A stretch of 60,714 nucleotides of DNA from a virus. Within the stretch, counting starts at the first letter, position 1; each line of letters opens with the position of its first letter. Shown here one piece after another: positions 16,759 to 24,644 of the stretch. A model generated the notes under the pieces. That model ran no database searches, was not told where the DNA came from, and saw only the letters and a program-made list of their open reading frames with translations. Both the position numbers and the translations under genes were made by a program. Location: IMG/VR virus record IMGVR_UViG_3300042890_000355, positions 1-60,714 of that record. One strand, given 5' to 3'.

Positions 16759-17586
16759 TTACAGACCGAATACGATTGAGAATGCGATTGCTTGACCCTT
16801 GGTAGCACCAGAAGCCGCAGGGGTAGTAGATGACCATGTAGTGCCGTCAGATGTCAGTACATTACCTGCTGTGCCGGGCGCAACAAACAAGGGCGTTGAA
16901 GTGCCATTACCTAGAATTACGTTGTTGGCTGTCAAAGTAGTTAAACCTGTACCGCCCTGATCTACACCCAGTGTTCCAGTGGACACCAAGTTCTTACTGC
17001 CGTTGGTAAATACAGGCTTGCTGGCTGTCAGTGAAGAGTCAATAATGTCATTGGCCGTCAGCGTTGTGCCGTCCCATGTCAAACCAGCAGCAGCACCAAA
17101 AGCGCCAGCGTTGTTAAACTGAATCTGCGTGTTAGAGCCAGCAGCCGATCCGCCTCCAACGCTTACAAAGTCAGGCGTAGCAAGTCCCCCATCCCACGCA
17201 ATAATTGCTCGACCACCAGCCGGTACGGTTACACCTGTTGTAGGAGATGTTGGGCCACCGCGAACTGTAACTGCATAGCCACCTGTAGTGTCGTTAATAA
17301 CAACATAGATTTTGCTCTGCTTGGGGGTATTGATAAAACGAAGTGCTGTACGTGCGCCCGTGCACAGGAGGACTGCGTACTGGGAGCTTGTAGATGTTAA
17401 GCCGCTGCTTGCAGCAGTCCCGGTTGTAAGTGTTAGATCAACGTCTGCGTCTGTTGAAACTGTCTGCGTACCAGCAACAGCTACGTCAACGATTTGAGAA
17501 ATGGCATTATTGACTGTATCGCCCCAAGTACCAGATAAGGTACCCGTAGTCGGTAGCGTCAAGCCAATTAGCGAAGTATTTGCCAT
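16759..17586 (-). CDS. Tail fibre-like structural protein
   Basis: 275 residues. The N-terminus (NTSLIGLTLPTTGTLSGTWG) is typical of phage fibre and decoration proteins. The middle contains NTQIQFNNAGAFGAAAGLTW, a motif common in phage tail-fibre shafts. The C-terminal part carries LGVDQGGTGLTTLTANNVIL, seen in tail-fibre proteins with repeating beta units. No peptidase or chaperone domain is visible. Likely part of the tail or capsid fibre set. Confidence 0.7.
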   Translation of the reverse strand: MANTSLIGLTLPTTGTLSGTWGDTVNNAISQIVDVAVAGTQTVSTDADVDLTLTTGTAASSGLTSTSSQYAVLLCTGARTALRFINTPKQSKIYVVINDTTGGYAVTVRGGPTSPTTGVTVPAGGRAIIAWDGGLATPDFVSVGGGSAAGSNTQIQFNNAGAFGAAAGLTWDGTTLTANDIIDSSLTASKPVFTNGSKNLVSTGTLGVDQGGTGLTTLTANNVILGNGTSTPLFVAPGTAGNVLTSDGTTWSSTTPAASGATKGQAIAFSIVFGL

Positions 17587-17595
17587 TTAGTGCTC

Positions 17596-18372
17596 CTACT
17601 GAGTAGAAATTTGTGTCCAACCGGGTGATTCTGTATTGTCAACAGCAGCCCAGCCCGGTGTTTGCGGATTGCTGATATTTTGCCAGTTTGCAGTCTCTGT
17701 GTCATCTATTACTTCCCACAAATTTCTGCCAAATTCTGTGGATGTTATTGCCATTGTCTCAGTTCTATTTACGCCATACCCAGTTATTGCTGTTGGGCTG
17801 TCACCAATAGATGCAGATTCATTAAGGAATTCTGTGTAAAACGTACCAACAGTCGTACTGTCTAAAGCTGACATTGACTCAGTGATGGTCATAATCAACA
17901 CAGCCAACTGAGCTTCTGCAATAGAAATTGACTCTGTAACATCCCCAAGGAATGTAGCTACAGCTTCTTCAACTGTAGCAATATTGGCGTTTTCTGTAAC
18001 TGATACAGGGAAGTTTGCAGTCGCTGATTCAGCCGCACTGATGGCCGCAGAATCCGATACGGTAGCTGTGTAAGCTGTAGCAGCCTCATTCGTATCTGCA
18101 ATAGAGGCACTTTCCGTAATGCTTTGAGCAAACGTGGCGGCTACGGCTTGGACTTCCGTATATTCCGCAGACTCTGTGATGGACAAGGCAAATGTTGCCA
18201 ATACTGACTGGGCTTCTGTATACGCCGCAGTCTCTGTAATAGATACCCCAAAACTGGCTGTAGCCGCCTCGGATGCGGTGACTGCTATAGATTCTGTTAC
18301 GGCTACCTCGTAGACATCCGCGCCACCCCAGTAGCCATCACCCCAAGCAAGATCACCCCATCCAGTTGCCAT
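17596..18372 (-). CDS. Repeat protein with about 20-residue TES repeats
   Basis: 258 residues. After a Trp/Gly-rich start (GWGDLAWGDGYWGGADVY), about seven imperfect repeats of roughly 20 residues cover 25-185, with consensus near S(I/V)TESAxxTExxAAxATF. The C-terminus has three Trp-centred turns (TANWQNI, PGWAAV, PGWTQI). The acidic, Ser/Thr-rich repeats and the Trp caps suggest an elongated fibre. It is a recurring type in tail regions of environmental phages; function not established. Confidence 0.65.
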   Translation of the reverse strand: MATGWGDLAWGDGYWGGADVYEVAVTESIAVTASEAATASFGVSITETAAYTEAQSVLATFALSITESAEYTEVQAVAATFAQSITESASIADTNEAATAYTATVSDSAAISAAESATANFPVSVTENANIATVEEAVATFLGDVTESISIAEAQLAVLIMTITESMSALDSTTVGTFYTEFLNESASIGDSPTAITGYGVNRTETMAITSTEFGRNLWEVIDDTETANWQNISNPQTPGWAAVDNTESPGWTQISTQ

Positions 18373-18373
18373 A

Positions 18374-18943
18374 TCAGGTAGCTGTTAATGTGGCAGTGTA
18401 AGTTACGGCAATCGTATCGCCAGACACAACAGACTTAGAACTAGAAAAGTCTCCAGCAGAGAACAGCGTTCCTGTTGTTGAGTCCTTAGTAGAGCTACCA
18501 CCAATGTTAATAAAGCAACCAGCCACTGTTCCAGTGCTAGTCATGGCAAAAGACACCGCAGAAGACGTAGCTTTACTACCAGCAGAAGCCGCGCTAAATG
18601 AAGGCGTAGGACGGTTTCCTGAGTAAGCGGGAGCGTTAGTGCCACCCACCTCTAACCAGCTTGCGTGAGAGGCTTGTGTATCAGCAGCTACGGCTGTACC
18701 AGTACCCTTCAAACCCATCACAACTGCACCGCCAGCGGTGTTACCAAAGGCGGTATCTAAAGTAAAGTTACGGCCAACAGTGGTAACGATGTTTTTAATC
18801 TCATCTGTCCACTTAACAAAGCCATCAACGCTATAGCAAATAGCCGTGTAATGGCCACCGATACCCATCGTATCTTCAGGCATTGTGTTGTATTTAGTAA
18901 CCGCTTCCACTTTATCTGTCGCGGTGATTTTGTCTATAGTCAT
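18374..18943 (-). CDS. Tail-region structural protein
   Basis: 189 residues. It has a small N-terminal domain (MTIDKITATDKVEAVTKYN) and a beta-rich Gly/Ser/Thr body (VTTVGRNFTLDTAFG, VMGLKGTGTAVAADT). Two cysteines (TAICYS, AGCFINI) could pair. It ends 2 nt before the next gene, consistent with a tight late operon. No enzymatic motif; probably a minor virion protein. Confidence 0.65.
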   Translation of the reverse strand: MTIDKITATDKVEAVTKYNTMPEDTMGIGGHYTAICYSVDGFVKWTDEIKNIVTTVGRNFTLDTAFGNTAGGAVVMGLKGTGTAVAADTQASHASWLEVGGTNAPAYSGNRPTPSFSAASAGSKATSSAVSFAMTSTGTVAGCFINIGGSSTKDSTTGTLFSAGDFSSSKSVVSGDTIAVTYTATLTAT

Positions 18944-18953
18944 GGGAAGCTCC

Positions 18954-19370
18954 TTAATTAGAAGAACGGATTAATGCTGCTGACGCTGTGTTAGCAGGCA
19001 TTGTGATGGTGAAATTGGTTGATGTTTTGTCAGACCCAAAGTCCAACACAGCAATAGATTTATTACCTTGAGTAACGTTGTAGATCAACGCACAACGAGC
19101 CGTCACCGATGCGTTAAACACCACATCAGCAAAGTCTACATAAGCCGTATAACCAGACGAACTAATAGTTACGCCTGTTAGCGTTACGCCACCAGCTACG
19201 TATCCACCACCGCTTACCTCACCGGAGGTAGTGTAAACAGTCGTAGCTTCATTTAAATCAGCACTAGCCGTATACAAAGCAATCTTTAACGTATTGGTAG
19301 ATAGGTTATGAACACCAGTGTATAGCTCTGTCTTAAAGCTGGTCGTTTGGGTTTGGAGAATACTACTCAT
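18954..19370 (-). CDS. Tail-region structural protein
   Basis: 138 residues, beginning SSILQTQTTSFKTELYTGVH and continuing as a beta-rich domain (LKIALYTASADLNEATTVYT). The sequence type is common among phage tail and neck accessory proteins encoded next to gp4/gp11-like connectors. It overlaps the connector gene upstream by 4 nt. No catalytic residues are evident. Confidence 0.65.
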   Translation of the reverse strand: MSSILQTQTTSFKTELYTGVHNLSTNTLKIALYTASADLNEATTVYTTSGEVSGGGYVAGGVTLTGVTISSSGYTAYVDFADVVFNASVTARCALIYNVTQGNKSIAVLDFGSDKTSTNFTITMPANTASAALIRSSN

Positions 19371-20218
19371 GTGACTGCAACCCTAAATTGACCATCGCGA
19401 TAAGCATCTGCACGTTGCTTACCATCACCCAAGTTCTTGAGAAGTGCAATAGATTGAACGTACCGTTCTTGGTACAGTTTATACATACCGTCTTCCGGCG
19501 CACTCTTCATGTAAGTTCCTGCTTCACACAGTGTTCCATAAAGCAAAGCCGAATCAAAGTTATCACCCAGCCATGTTGTCAAAGCAGTCACAATGGATTC
19601 TGGATAGTAGTAATAATGCAGTTCTGCGTAGTAATTGGCGCTAGGCGTAGGGCCAAGAATGAACGACAACTCATTCACATTAGCTGACTGAGGGCCAAAG
19701 ATAGCGTAGTGTTTAGGCTCAGAAGCTACCGCGCTCAATGGATAAGCTTCACGGATAAAGTTCACATCTTTATTCAACAAATAAAGATAGTCGCCTTGGA
19801 ACACTACAGCACCGTTTACCGTACCGCTATTGGCTACAGTTAAAGTAACTGTCGTACCGCTGATGCTACGCACTATAGCGTTAGTGCCAATGTTTGTGCC
19901 AGTAACCTGCTGTCCCGCCGCGATTCCTGTGGCACTAGCAACAACAATAGTCTTCTGACCAGATGTTCCAGTCGCAGTCGTAGCGTTGTACGGATATATG
20001 GCAAGGCTGTATGTAGACAAAAAGTCTTCTGGACAAGCCAAATACTTATTACCAGTTGACAGTACACCCGTCACGTTCTTACGCAAGTTAGCAATCTGCA
20101 CCGTGTTATAGATGCGCTGCTCCGCCTGCTTAATCATCGTGTTGATAGTTGTCGTATCAAACGTGTTCTGCGTGTAGTCTTCTACCGCAGTAACAAGTTG
20201 GGCGTATGTCATTGGCAT
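19367..20218 (-). CDS. Head-tail adaptor-like protein
   Basis: 283 residues. An N-terminal helical half (TYAQLVTAVEDYTQNTFDTT, MIKQAEQRIYNTVQIANLRK) is followed by an inserted beta domain of about 55 residues (GQKTIVVASATGIAAGQQV) and a helical C-terminus (LYGTLCEAGTYMKSAPEDGM). This resembles T7 gp11-like tail tubular A or other head-tail adaptors of podoviruses. Position between neck genes and tail genes agrees. The exact family is not certain. Confidence 0.6.
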   Translation of the reverse strand: MPMTYAQLVTAVEDYTQNTFDTTTINTMIKQAEQRIYNTVQIANLRKNVTGVLSTGNKYLACPEDFLSTYSLAIYPYNATTATGTSGQKTIVVASATGIAAGQQVTGTNIGTNAIVRSISGTTVTLTVANSGTVNGAVVFQGDYLYLLNKDVNFIREAYPLSAVASEPKHYAIFGPQSANVNELSFILGPTPSANYYAELHYYYYPESIVTALTTWLGDNFDSALLYGTLCEAGTYMKSAPEDGMYKLYQERYVQSIALLKNLGDGKQRADAYRDGQFRVAVT

Positions 20219-20228
20219 AATTTAAACC

Positions 20229-20492
20229 TCAAGCCATTGGGCCTCGTGACATAACACCTTTAGTCGCCGCGCCTGCACCACGCATCTTGATACCAGATGT
20301 TTTAGTTGCCGGCTGAGGACGACGATTAATGTTACCTACAGACATATTGACTGTATTGGCATCACTGTGGTCAGGGCCAGAACCGGGGTTGTCAGTAGCT
20401 TTAACAACTTTGCCAGTCATTGTGTGTGGCGTGGCATAGACCTTGGCATCGCCAACTTCTTTACCCATCAATTTTTTGCTAAATGTAGCCAT
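20229..20492 (-). CDS. Small basic neck-region protein
   Basis: 87 residues, Lys/Gly/Met-rich and probably disordered (TFSKKLMGKEVGDAKVYATP; C-terminus TKGVMSRGPMA). It is one of a set of small basic proteins between neck genes. Function unknown. It is separated by 2 nt from the next small basic gene. Confidence 0.6.
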   Translation of the reverse strand: MATFSKKLMGKEVGDAKVYATPHTMTGKVVKATDNPGSGPDHSDANTVNMSVGNINRRPQPATKTSGIKMRGAGAATKGVMSRGPMA

Positions 20493-20494
20493 GA

Positions 20495-20683
20495 TTAACC
20501 TCGTTTCTGTGCGGCAATCTTTGCCAAGTTACGACCCATAGTCTTCATATCGGCATTGGTTTTACCCTTACCTTTACCTTTTCCGCCGTGCATCATGGCG
20601 GCAACAGGGCCGCTGTCACCAAGGTTTTTACCCTCAGTCTTACCTTTTTTAGCAATGCCGTCGGCTGATTTTGTATATGCCAT
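20495..20683 (-). CDS. Small basic protein with ADGIA-GKT motif
   Basis: 62 residues. The N-terminus SADGIAKKGKTEGKNLG contains the ADGIAxxGKTxG motif that recurs at the C-termini of three other small basic proteins in this region (22811-23104, 23108-23599, 23832-24389). The middle is a run of Gly-Lys (GGKGKGKGK). It is likely disordered and nucleic-acid-binding; that is inference from composition. Confidence 0.6.
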   Translation of the reverse strand: MAYTKSADGIAKKGKTEGKNLGDSGPVAAMMHGGKGKGKGKTNADMKTMGRNLAKIAAQKRG

Positions 20684-20693
20684 TTTAATCTCC

Positions 20694-21233
20694 TTAAGAT
20701 ACTGTAAATTGATTTGACTTGCTCAAATTGTCTGATGCGGGTATTACCTGCAAATTATGAAGCACATGAAGCCCAGATGCAAGTTTTCCTTGCAACGGAA
20801 TGACATGATCTACATGCCATTTAAAGCCAAAAAGCTTGGTTCGTAAAACAGCCAAGTCATAAACTTCTTCAATCATCCAATGGTCTTCTAATGTTAACCA
20901 ATTTGCAGTTCTATTGTCTTTGGCTATCTGATAGCGTCTTGTCTTTGCAGTCCACTTGCCAGCATTGTTTTTGCGATACTGAGCACGTACTTCTTTAACT
21001 TTTTGAGTTTGCTCATACGCTTTTTGGTAAATTGCTTGGTAAGTTTTTAGCTTTACGCTGTGTTTTCGGTAGCCGACCAGATACTCTTTTCGACTCGTTG
21101 TACGTTGCCTATCCATTGCACATTCAGCACAATCAGCATTAACTACAAAACGTACACCAGAATGCCCATTTTTACATGGCACACCCTGATACCTTTTATC
21201 CCCAGCTAATTGAGCATCTTGTTTATTTTTCAT
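20694..21233 (-). CDS. HNH endonuclease (homing-type)
   Basis: 179 residues. The N-terminal part has two CxxC-like pairs (VPCKNGH, ADCAECAMD). The C-terminal HNH core is clear: WHVDHVIPLQGK, then LHNLQVIPASDNLSKSN, supplying the HH-N-N ligands of the beta-beta-alpha-metal fold. A basic linker (QKVKEVRAQYRKNNAGKW) could contact DNA. It interrupts a run of structural genes and overlaps the upstream zinc-ribbon gene by 4 nt. Free-standing homing endonucleases of this kind often invade late phage operons. Confidence 0.85.
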   Translation of the reverse strand: MKNKQDAQLAGDKRYQGVPCKNGHSGVRFVVNADCAECAMDRQRTTSRKEYLVGYRKHSVKLKTYQAIYQKAYEQTQKVKEVRAQYRKNNAGKWTAKTRRYQIAKDNRTANWLTLEDHWMIEEVYDLAVLRTKLFGFKWHVDHVIPLQGKLASGLHVLHNLQVIPASDNLSKSNQFTVS

Positions 21234-21613
21234 GAAACTGTGACCGTTCCAACTGAAGTCGTAGCAACAAGATAGTTGGGGGTTAATCCTGCATCATTTA
21301 AACTGGCTCCACCTACTGGATTCCAGCCCCATTGAATGTTCCGCGAACCACCCGATAAATTACCAGCAGAATTAACGCCTGAAGTAACATACGTTGTGTC
21401 TTTACGTGGGTTACGCAAAGCTTGTGGATCGTCCACAGGAAACGTTCCAAGCATCAACTGTGGCTGATCTGGATCCCAACATTCTGGACATACCAACAAC
21501 TGATATTTACGCTGCTTAATGATCTCAGTCTTAAGCGCCTTCAATTGATACTGTTGCCCACAGCGATCACATTCAGCAATCGCTATCTTGCCGGATGCAA
21601 ACCTATTTCCCAT
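21230..21613 (-). CDS. Zinc-ribbon neck-region protein
   Basis: 127 residues. A zinc ribbon is visible in the N-terminal half: CDRCGQQY, then CPECWDPDQPQ about 25 residues later. The C-terminal half is Gly/Asn/Thr-rich (SGGSRNIQWGWNPVGGASLN). It sits between gp4-like neck protein and the HNH gene, overlapping both by 1-4 nt. Such ribbons occur in phage head-tail regions; the role is unknown. Confidence 0.65.
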   Translation of the reverse strand: MGNRFASGKIAIAECDRCGQQYQLKALKTEIIKQRKYQLLVCPECWDPDQPQLMLGTFPVDDPQALRNPRKDTTYVTSGVNSAGNLSGGSRNIQWGWNPVGGASLNDAGLTPNYLVATTSVGTVTVS

Positions 21614-22539
21614 TACGTGCTACCAATAAACATCTGACGAGGAACAAACCTAATCGCTGCTTTCTCGCGGTCTTCACCTGCGGCAATCTCAAAGGTTTCA
21701 TCGTAAATCTGTTTGAGCATCTGAATGCGAGGCATTAATTCAGGCACTTTAATAGCAATGTGGTACGCCAAACCAGCTACCAAACAAGGCAGAAAGCGGA
21801 AGTTCATGTCAGCAGTTTCTACACCAGCGCCAGCATCTTGCACTCTACGCAGTCGGTAGTAAACAAATTGATATGGTGTGCTGTTATCTGGTGTAGGCCA
21901 CACAGTTACCGAAGGAAGTTGAGGAACAAATACCGCAGTACCATCTGCTTGAGCAACGGCTGTCGTGTTATTCTGCCCACGGAATACACCACCAAGGGTA
22001 TTCCCTGATACATAAGTGTAGTAAATATCTTCAGTGCCTAGCCGGATAAACCCAGATCCAGCTAGTCCAACCACCGTGCTAAGCGTGATCGTTGTGTCTG
22101 TAGAGGTAAGAGCACCATCTAAGACTGCATTTGTAGGATTAGTTTCGCCAGACAAACGCTGAATCCATACTTGGATTGGTCTTGCTTGACTAAGTTTGTT
22201 TGGAATAGTCGCATAGGTAGAAACACTAATACGAGTAATAGTCAAATCGGCTTGAGTAGAAGCTGTATTAGATCCAGTACGAATAACATGTTCTAACAAA
22301 TCAATGGTATCTGTAGGTAGTGCATACGTAGATAAACCCGGAGTTAGGTTAATGATCCCCTGCTCCATCGTCCACATGTTGATACCCTTGGATTGCCACT
22401 CAATAGTCATTAGATTCATCGACCGCCGAGCAGTTCTAAGATCATAACCAGAACGCATTTCACGACCAGCCCGCTCCCACGCCTCTTCAGCGATCTCCGT
22501 GAAATCCATATTGAATAGGGTTGAGCCGGTAGTGGTCAT
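21613..22539 (-). CDS. Head-tail connector, P22 gp4-like
   Basis: 308 residues. The N-terminal helical domain (FTEIAEEAWERAGREMRSGY, RRSMNLMTIEWQSKGINMWT) and the strand pattern that follows match P22 gp4-type tail accessory proteins, which attach below the portal. A beta insertion occupies about 130-195. The C-terminus is helical (RIQMLKQIYDETFEIAAGED). AGGA lies 7 nt before ATG 22539, and a copy of the 20-bp palindrome lies just upstream of that (22549-22568). Confidence 0.72.
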   Translation of the reverse strand: MTTTGSTLFNMDFTEIAEEAWERAGREMRSGYDLRTARRSMNLMTIEWQSKGINMWTMEQGIINLTPGLSTYALPTDTIDLLEHVIRTGSNTASTQADLTITRISVSTYATIPNKLSQARPIQVWIQRLSGETNPTNAVLDGALTSTDTTITLSTVVGLAGSGFIRLGTEDIYYTYVSGNTLGGVFRGQNNTTAVAQADGTAVFVPQLPSVTVWPTPDNSTPYQFVYYRLRRVQDAGAGVETADMNFRFLPCLVAGLAYHIAIKVPELMPRIQMLKQIYDETFEIAAGEDREKAAIRFVPRQMFIGST

Positions 22540-22548
22540 ATTAATCCT

Positions 22549-22568
22549 AGAAAACTTTTAATTTTTCT
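22549..22568. repeat. 20-bp AT-rich palindrome, copy at gene junction
   Basis: Plus-strand sequence AGAAAACTTTTAATTTTTCT. It provides the TAA stop (in the opposite strand reading) of the gene at 22558-22809 and ends just before the Shine-Dalgarno of the gp4-like gene. The arms AGAAAA and TTTTCT are complementary. Confidence 0.9.
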
Positions 22569-22809
22569 GCGCTGTTTTTGCAGAGTTAATAAAAGCCTGT
22601 GCAGTAGGCGCACCTTTAGAGCCGGGCTTACGCATCTTCTCTTTGGAACCCGCTGCGATACGCTTTTTCTTAGCGTTGATGTTGGCATATAGGCCAACAG
22701 GCCCGCCATCCGCATACTGCGTAAAATCAGTATTGTCCTTACGTGCTTTCTTTGCACCTTTGGGCATTTTGCTTGGGGAGATGGCTCCCATTCCACGGCT
22801 TGCTAACAT
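22558..22809 (-). CDS. Small basic protein
   Basis: 83 residues, Lys/Ala/Gly-rich (PSKMPKGAKKARKDNTDFTQ, then YADGGPVGLYANINAKKK). The YADGG segment recurs in neighbours (KKYADGG in 22811-23104, GGYADGG in 23108-23599). Its last codons (QKN and TAA) are written by the 20-bp palindrome. Probably disordered; function unknown. Confidence 0.6.
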   Translation of the reverse strand: MLASRGMGAISPSKMPKGAKKARKDNTDFTQYADGGPVGLYANINAKKKRIAAGSKEKMRKPGSKGAPTAQAFINSAKTAQKN

Positions 22810-22810
22810 A

Positions 22811-23104
22811 TCAACACATCCCGCCGTTACGCATAGTAATCATTGTGCCTTTGGTTTTACCTTTGGTAATACAACCATCAGCACGGCTAGAAGCTGATCC
22901 GCCTTTGGCCATTCTTTTGACAGATCTGCCATCAATATCTTGGGGCACAGGCATACCTTCACGGAACACTGTATCTTTAGGAACAGGTTTCTTAGGCACT
23001 GGTGCTTTAGGCATAGGCTTTTTTACAGCCGGTACACCTTCAGGATCTGTTGGGGGCTTTCCCATCTCAGCGGTATAGATACCGCCATCAGCATATTTTT
23101 TCAT
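22811..23104 (-). CDS. Small basic protein ending in Cys, with ADGxxxKGKTKG motif
   Basis: 97 residues. It opens KKYADGGIYTAEMGKPP, has a Pro/Lys repeat (VKKPMPKAPVPKKPVPKD), then SSRADGCITKGKTKGTMI and a final NGGMC. The C-terminal residue is Cys, as in three other small proteins nearby. Likely disordered, virion-associated or packaged; inference only. Confidence 0.6.
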   Translation of the reverse strand: MKKYADGGIYTAEMGKPPTDPEGVPAVKKPMPKAPVPKKPVPKDTVFREGMPVPQDIDGRSVKRMAKGGSASSRADGCITKGKTKGTMITMRNGGMC

Positions 23105-23107
23105 GGC

Positions 23108-23599
23108 TTAGCACTTTCCGCCACGTTTCATAGCAATCATTGTTCCTTTAGTTTTGCCTTTTGTAGCAATACCATCAGGAGTTTTACCAGTTTTAACAGC
23201 GCCCATCTTTGATGGAGCCATACCACCAGAAGCCAACTTAGTCATAGTTGAACCTTTATGTAAGCGGCCTTCGTGTTTGTTCACGGCTTTTTGCATCATC
23301 TTCTTGTCCATCTTGACATCTTCATGAGCCATGCCGCCTTTTTTCATTTTGCCAACGCCGTCAGCAGCAAAAGTTGGAACTTTTTTTCCATCTTTCATAA
23401 CCATTGGCATACCGCCATCTGCATATCCACCCATGTTCATCTTTTTCATATCGCCACCTTTAGAAAATTTCTTGCCTTTATCGGCAGTTACAAAGTCTTT
23501 ACCCACTGATGTAGGCACTCCGGCTTTCTTAGCAAACGATGGCGAATTAGCTATCGCGGCCATGAAATTGTGTTGCGCTTTACTTTTGCTCGGCATCAT
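23108..23599 (-). CDS. Lys/Gly/Met-rich protein ending in Cys
   Basis: 163 residues. The N-terminus (PSKSKAQHNFMAAIANSPSF) is a known opening of small phage head-associated proteins. The body is rich in Lys, Gly and Met (SKGGDMKKMNMGGYADGGMP) and the end is TPDGIATKGKTKGTMIAMKR then GGKC. ATG overlaps the TGA of the upstream membrane protein gene. The motif tail and terminal Cys are shared with its neighbours. Confidence 0.62.
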   Translation of the reverse strand: MMPSKSKAQHNFMAAIANSPSFAKKAGVPTSVGKDFVTADKGKKFSKGGDMKKMNMGGYADGGMPMVMKDGKKVPTFAADGVGKMKKGGMAHEDVKMDKKMMQKAVNKHEGRLHKGSTMTKLASGGMAPSKMGAVKTGKTPDGIATKGKTKGTMIAMKRGGKC

Positions 23600-23838
23600 T
23601 TCCCCGCTTGAATAAGCTGGTCAATCTTTGCTTCAAGTTTGTTAAAGCGTTGGTCAATGTGGTTCGTAATGCGATCCACTTCTGCTTGAGTAACGTTATC
23701 ACGGGCAACCTCCTCGCGTGTTTTGTTCAACAGAATACTGATACGAGCCAGTTCCCTGAACTTTTCATTCATCATATAGCACAACAATCCAATCACTAAG
23801 GATAGGACGGCAGACCAAGCGGTGTTTAGATCTAACAC
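23596..23838 (-). CDS. Small membrane protein with coiled coil
   Basis: 80 residues. One N-terminal membrane segment (TAWSAVLSLVIGLLCYMM) is followed by a charged coiled coil (TQAEVDRITNHIDQRFNKLE ... IDQLIQAGK). The topology is that of a type II anchored protein. Placed among neck genes, it might be an entry or lysis accessory protein; no family is assigned. Confidence 0.6.
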   Translation of the reverse strand: MLDLNTAWSAVLSLVIGLLCYMMNEKFRELARISILLNKTREEVARDNVTQAEVDRITNHIDQRFNKLEAKIDQLIQAGK

Positions 23839-24389
23839 ATCCGACCTTTAGTTTTACCACGCTGGGCAATACCATCTGCACGACTGGATGCAGAAACTTT
23901 ACCGCCTTTTTTGTAAGTATCGCCAGCGGCATTTTGTTTATTTGCTTCGGCATATTGTGAGCCAACATCAAACCCAGTTTGTCCAGAAGCATTGTTAACG
24001 GCTTTACGCCCAACATCTTCACCAACGCCTATAATTTTTGAAAGTTCTTTTTGTTTAGCAATACGTTCTAATTCTTTAGGAGATGGTTCTGGAAATGGAT
24101 TACGTCCAAATGGGGTTTTACTCCAATCTTTGGTACGATATTCCTCTACCAATCGCCTATCTTTATCTATTGCCTCTACGTTAGAACCTATCTTTGGTGT
24201 ATCAAACTTTCGTGATTGGGCTTTTTTATTTATTGCGTTTTTTACTACAGAGGCGGCGGCTCTACCGGGGCCAATAAGTAGCCCCTCTAACGTAGTGTCT
24301 CGTTCAATAGCTTGTTCTTCAGGCGTAGGTAACTGACGATTGCCTTTAGCATCGTATTTTTCGAGTACGCTTCTAAATTTTTCAGCCAT
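23832..24389 (-). CDS. Charged protein ending in ADGIA-GKTKG-RMC
   Basis: 185 residues, highly charged and probably mostly helical/disordered (FRSVLEKYDAKGNRQLPTPE, PSPKELERIAKQKELSKIIG). The end, SASSRADGIAQRGKTKGRMC, is the fourth copy of the motif seen in nearby small basic proteins, again with Cys as last residue. Its stop overlaps the start of 23596-23838 by 7 nt. Function unknown. Confidence 0.62.
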   Translation of the reverse strand: MAEKFRSVLEKYDAKGNRQLPTPEEQAIERDTTLEGLLIGPGRAAASVVKNAINKKAQSRKFDTPKIGSNVEAIDKDRRLVEEYRTKDWSKTPFGRNPFPEPSPKELERIAKQKELSKIIGVGEDVGRKAVNNASGQTGFDVGSQYAEANKQNAAGDTYKKGGKVSASSRADGIAQRGKTKGRMC

Positions 24390-24398
24390 ATTTACCCC

Positions 24399-24644
24399 TT
24401 AACAATTCCACGCCCTCAATGCTTTATTAATCCGTGAATCTGGATCGTTGGCTGTCTTGGCAGAGGTTAGCTTCTTCTTCATGCCACTCATCCTTGCACA
24501 AAAGGAGTCGCGCCGTGAGCCGCCTTCCGGCTGGGGAGGTTTCAAGTTCATACCTTGCGCTTTCGCGGAGGCCCGACCCTTGGCGTTTAAACCACCCTTC
24601 TCGGATTTGCCCTCTTTCCTCTGCCATGCTGGACTCTTAGCCAT
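24399..24644 (-). CDS. DUF6321-like small basic protein
   Basis: 81 residues from ATG 24644. The opening MAKSPAWQRKEGKSEKGGLN, then KGRASAKAQGMNLKPPQPEG and SFCARMSGMKKK, is a conserved phage family that I recognise as DUF6321. It ends KALRAWNC, another protein in this block with a C-terminal Cys. The start lies inside the last codons of the upstream gene (8-nt overlap). Role unknown; likely a head or neck associated basic protein. Confidence 0.75.
   Translation of the reverse strand: MAKSPAWQRKEGKSEKGGLNAKGRASAKAQGMNLKPPQPEGGSRRDSFCARMSGMKKKLTSAKTANDPDSRINKALRAWNC

Noticed and set aside
22536-22796. Alternative minus frame overlapping the small basic protein gene
   Set aside because: Same DNA as 22558-22809 in another frame; the other frame keeps the family-like YADGG segment and the better context.
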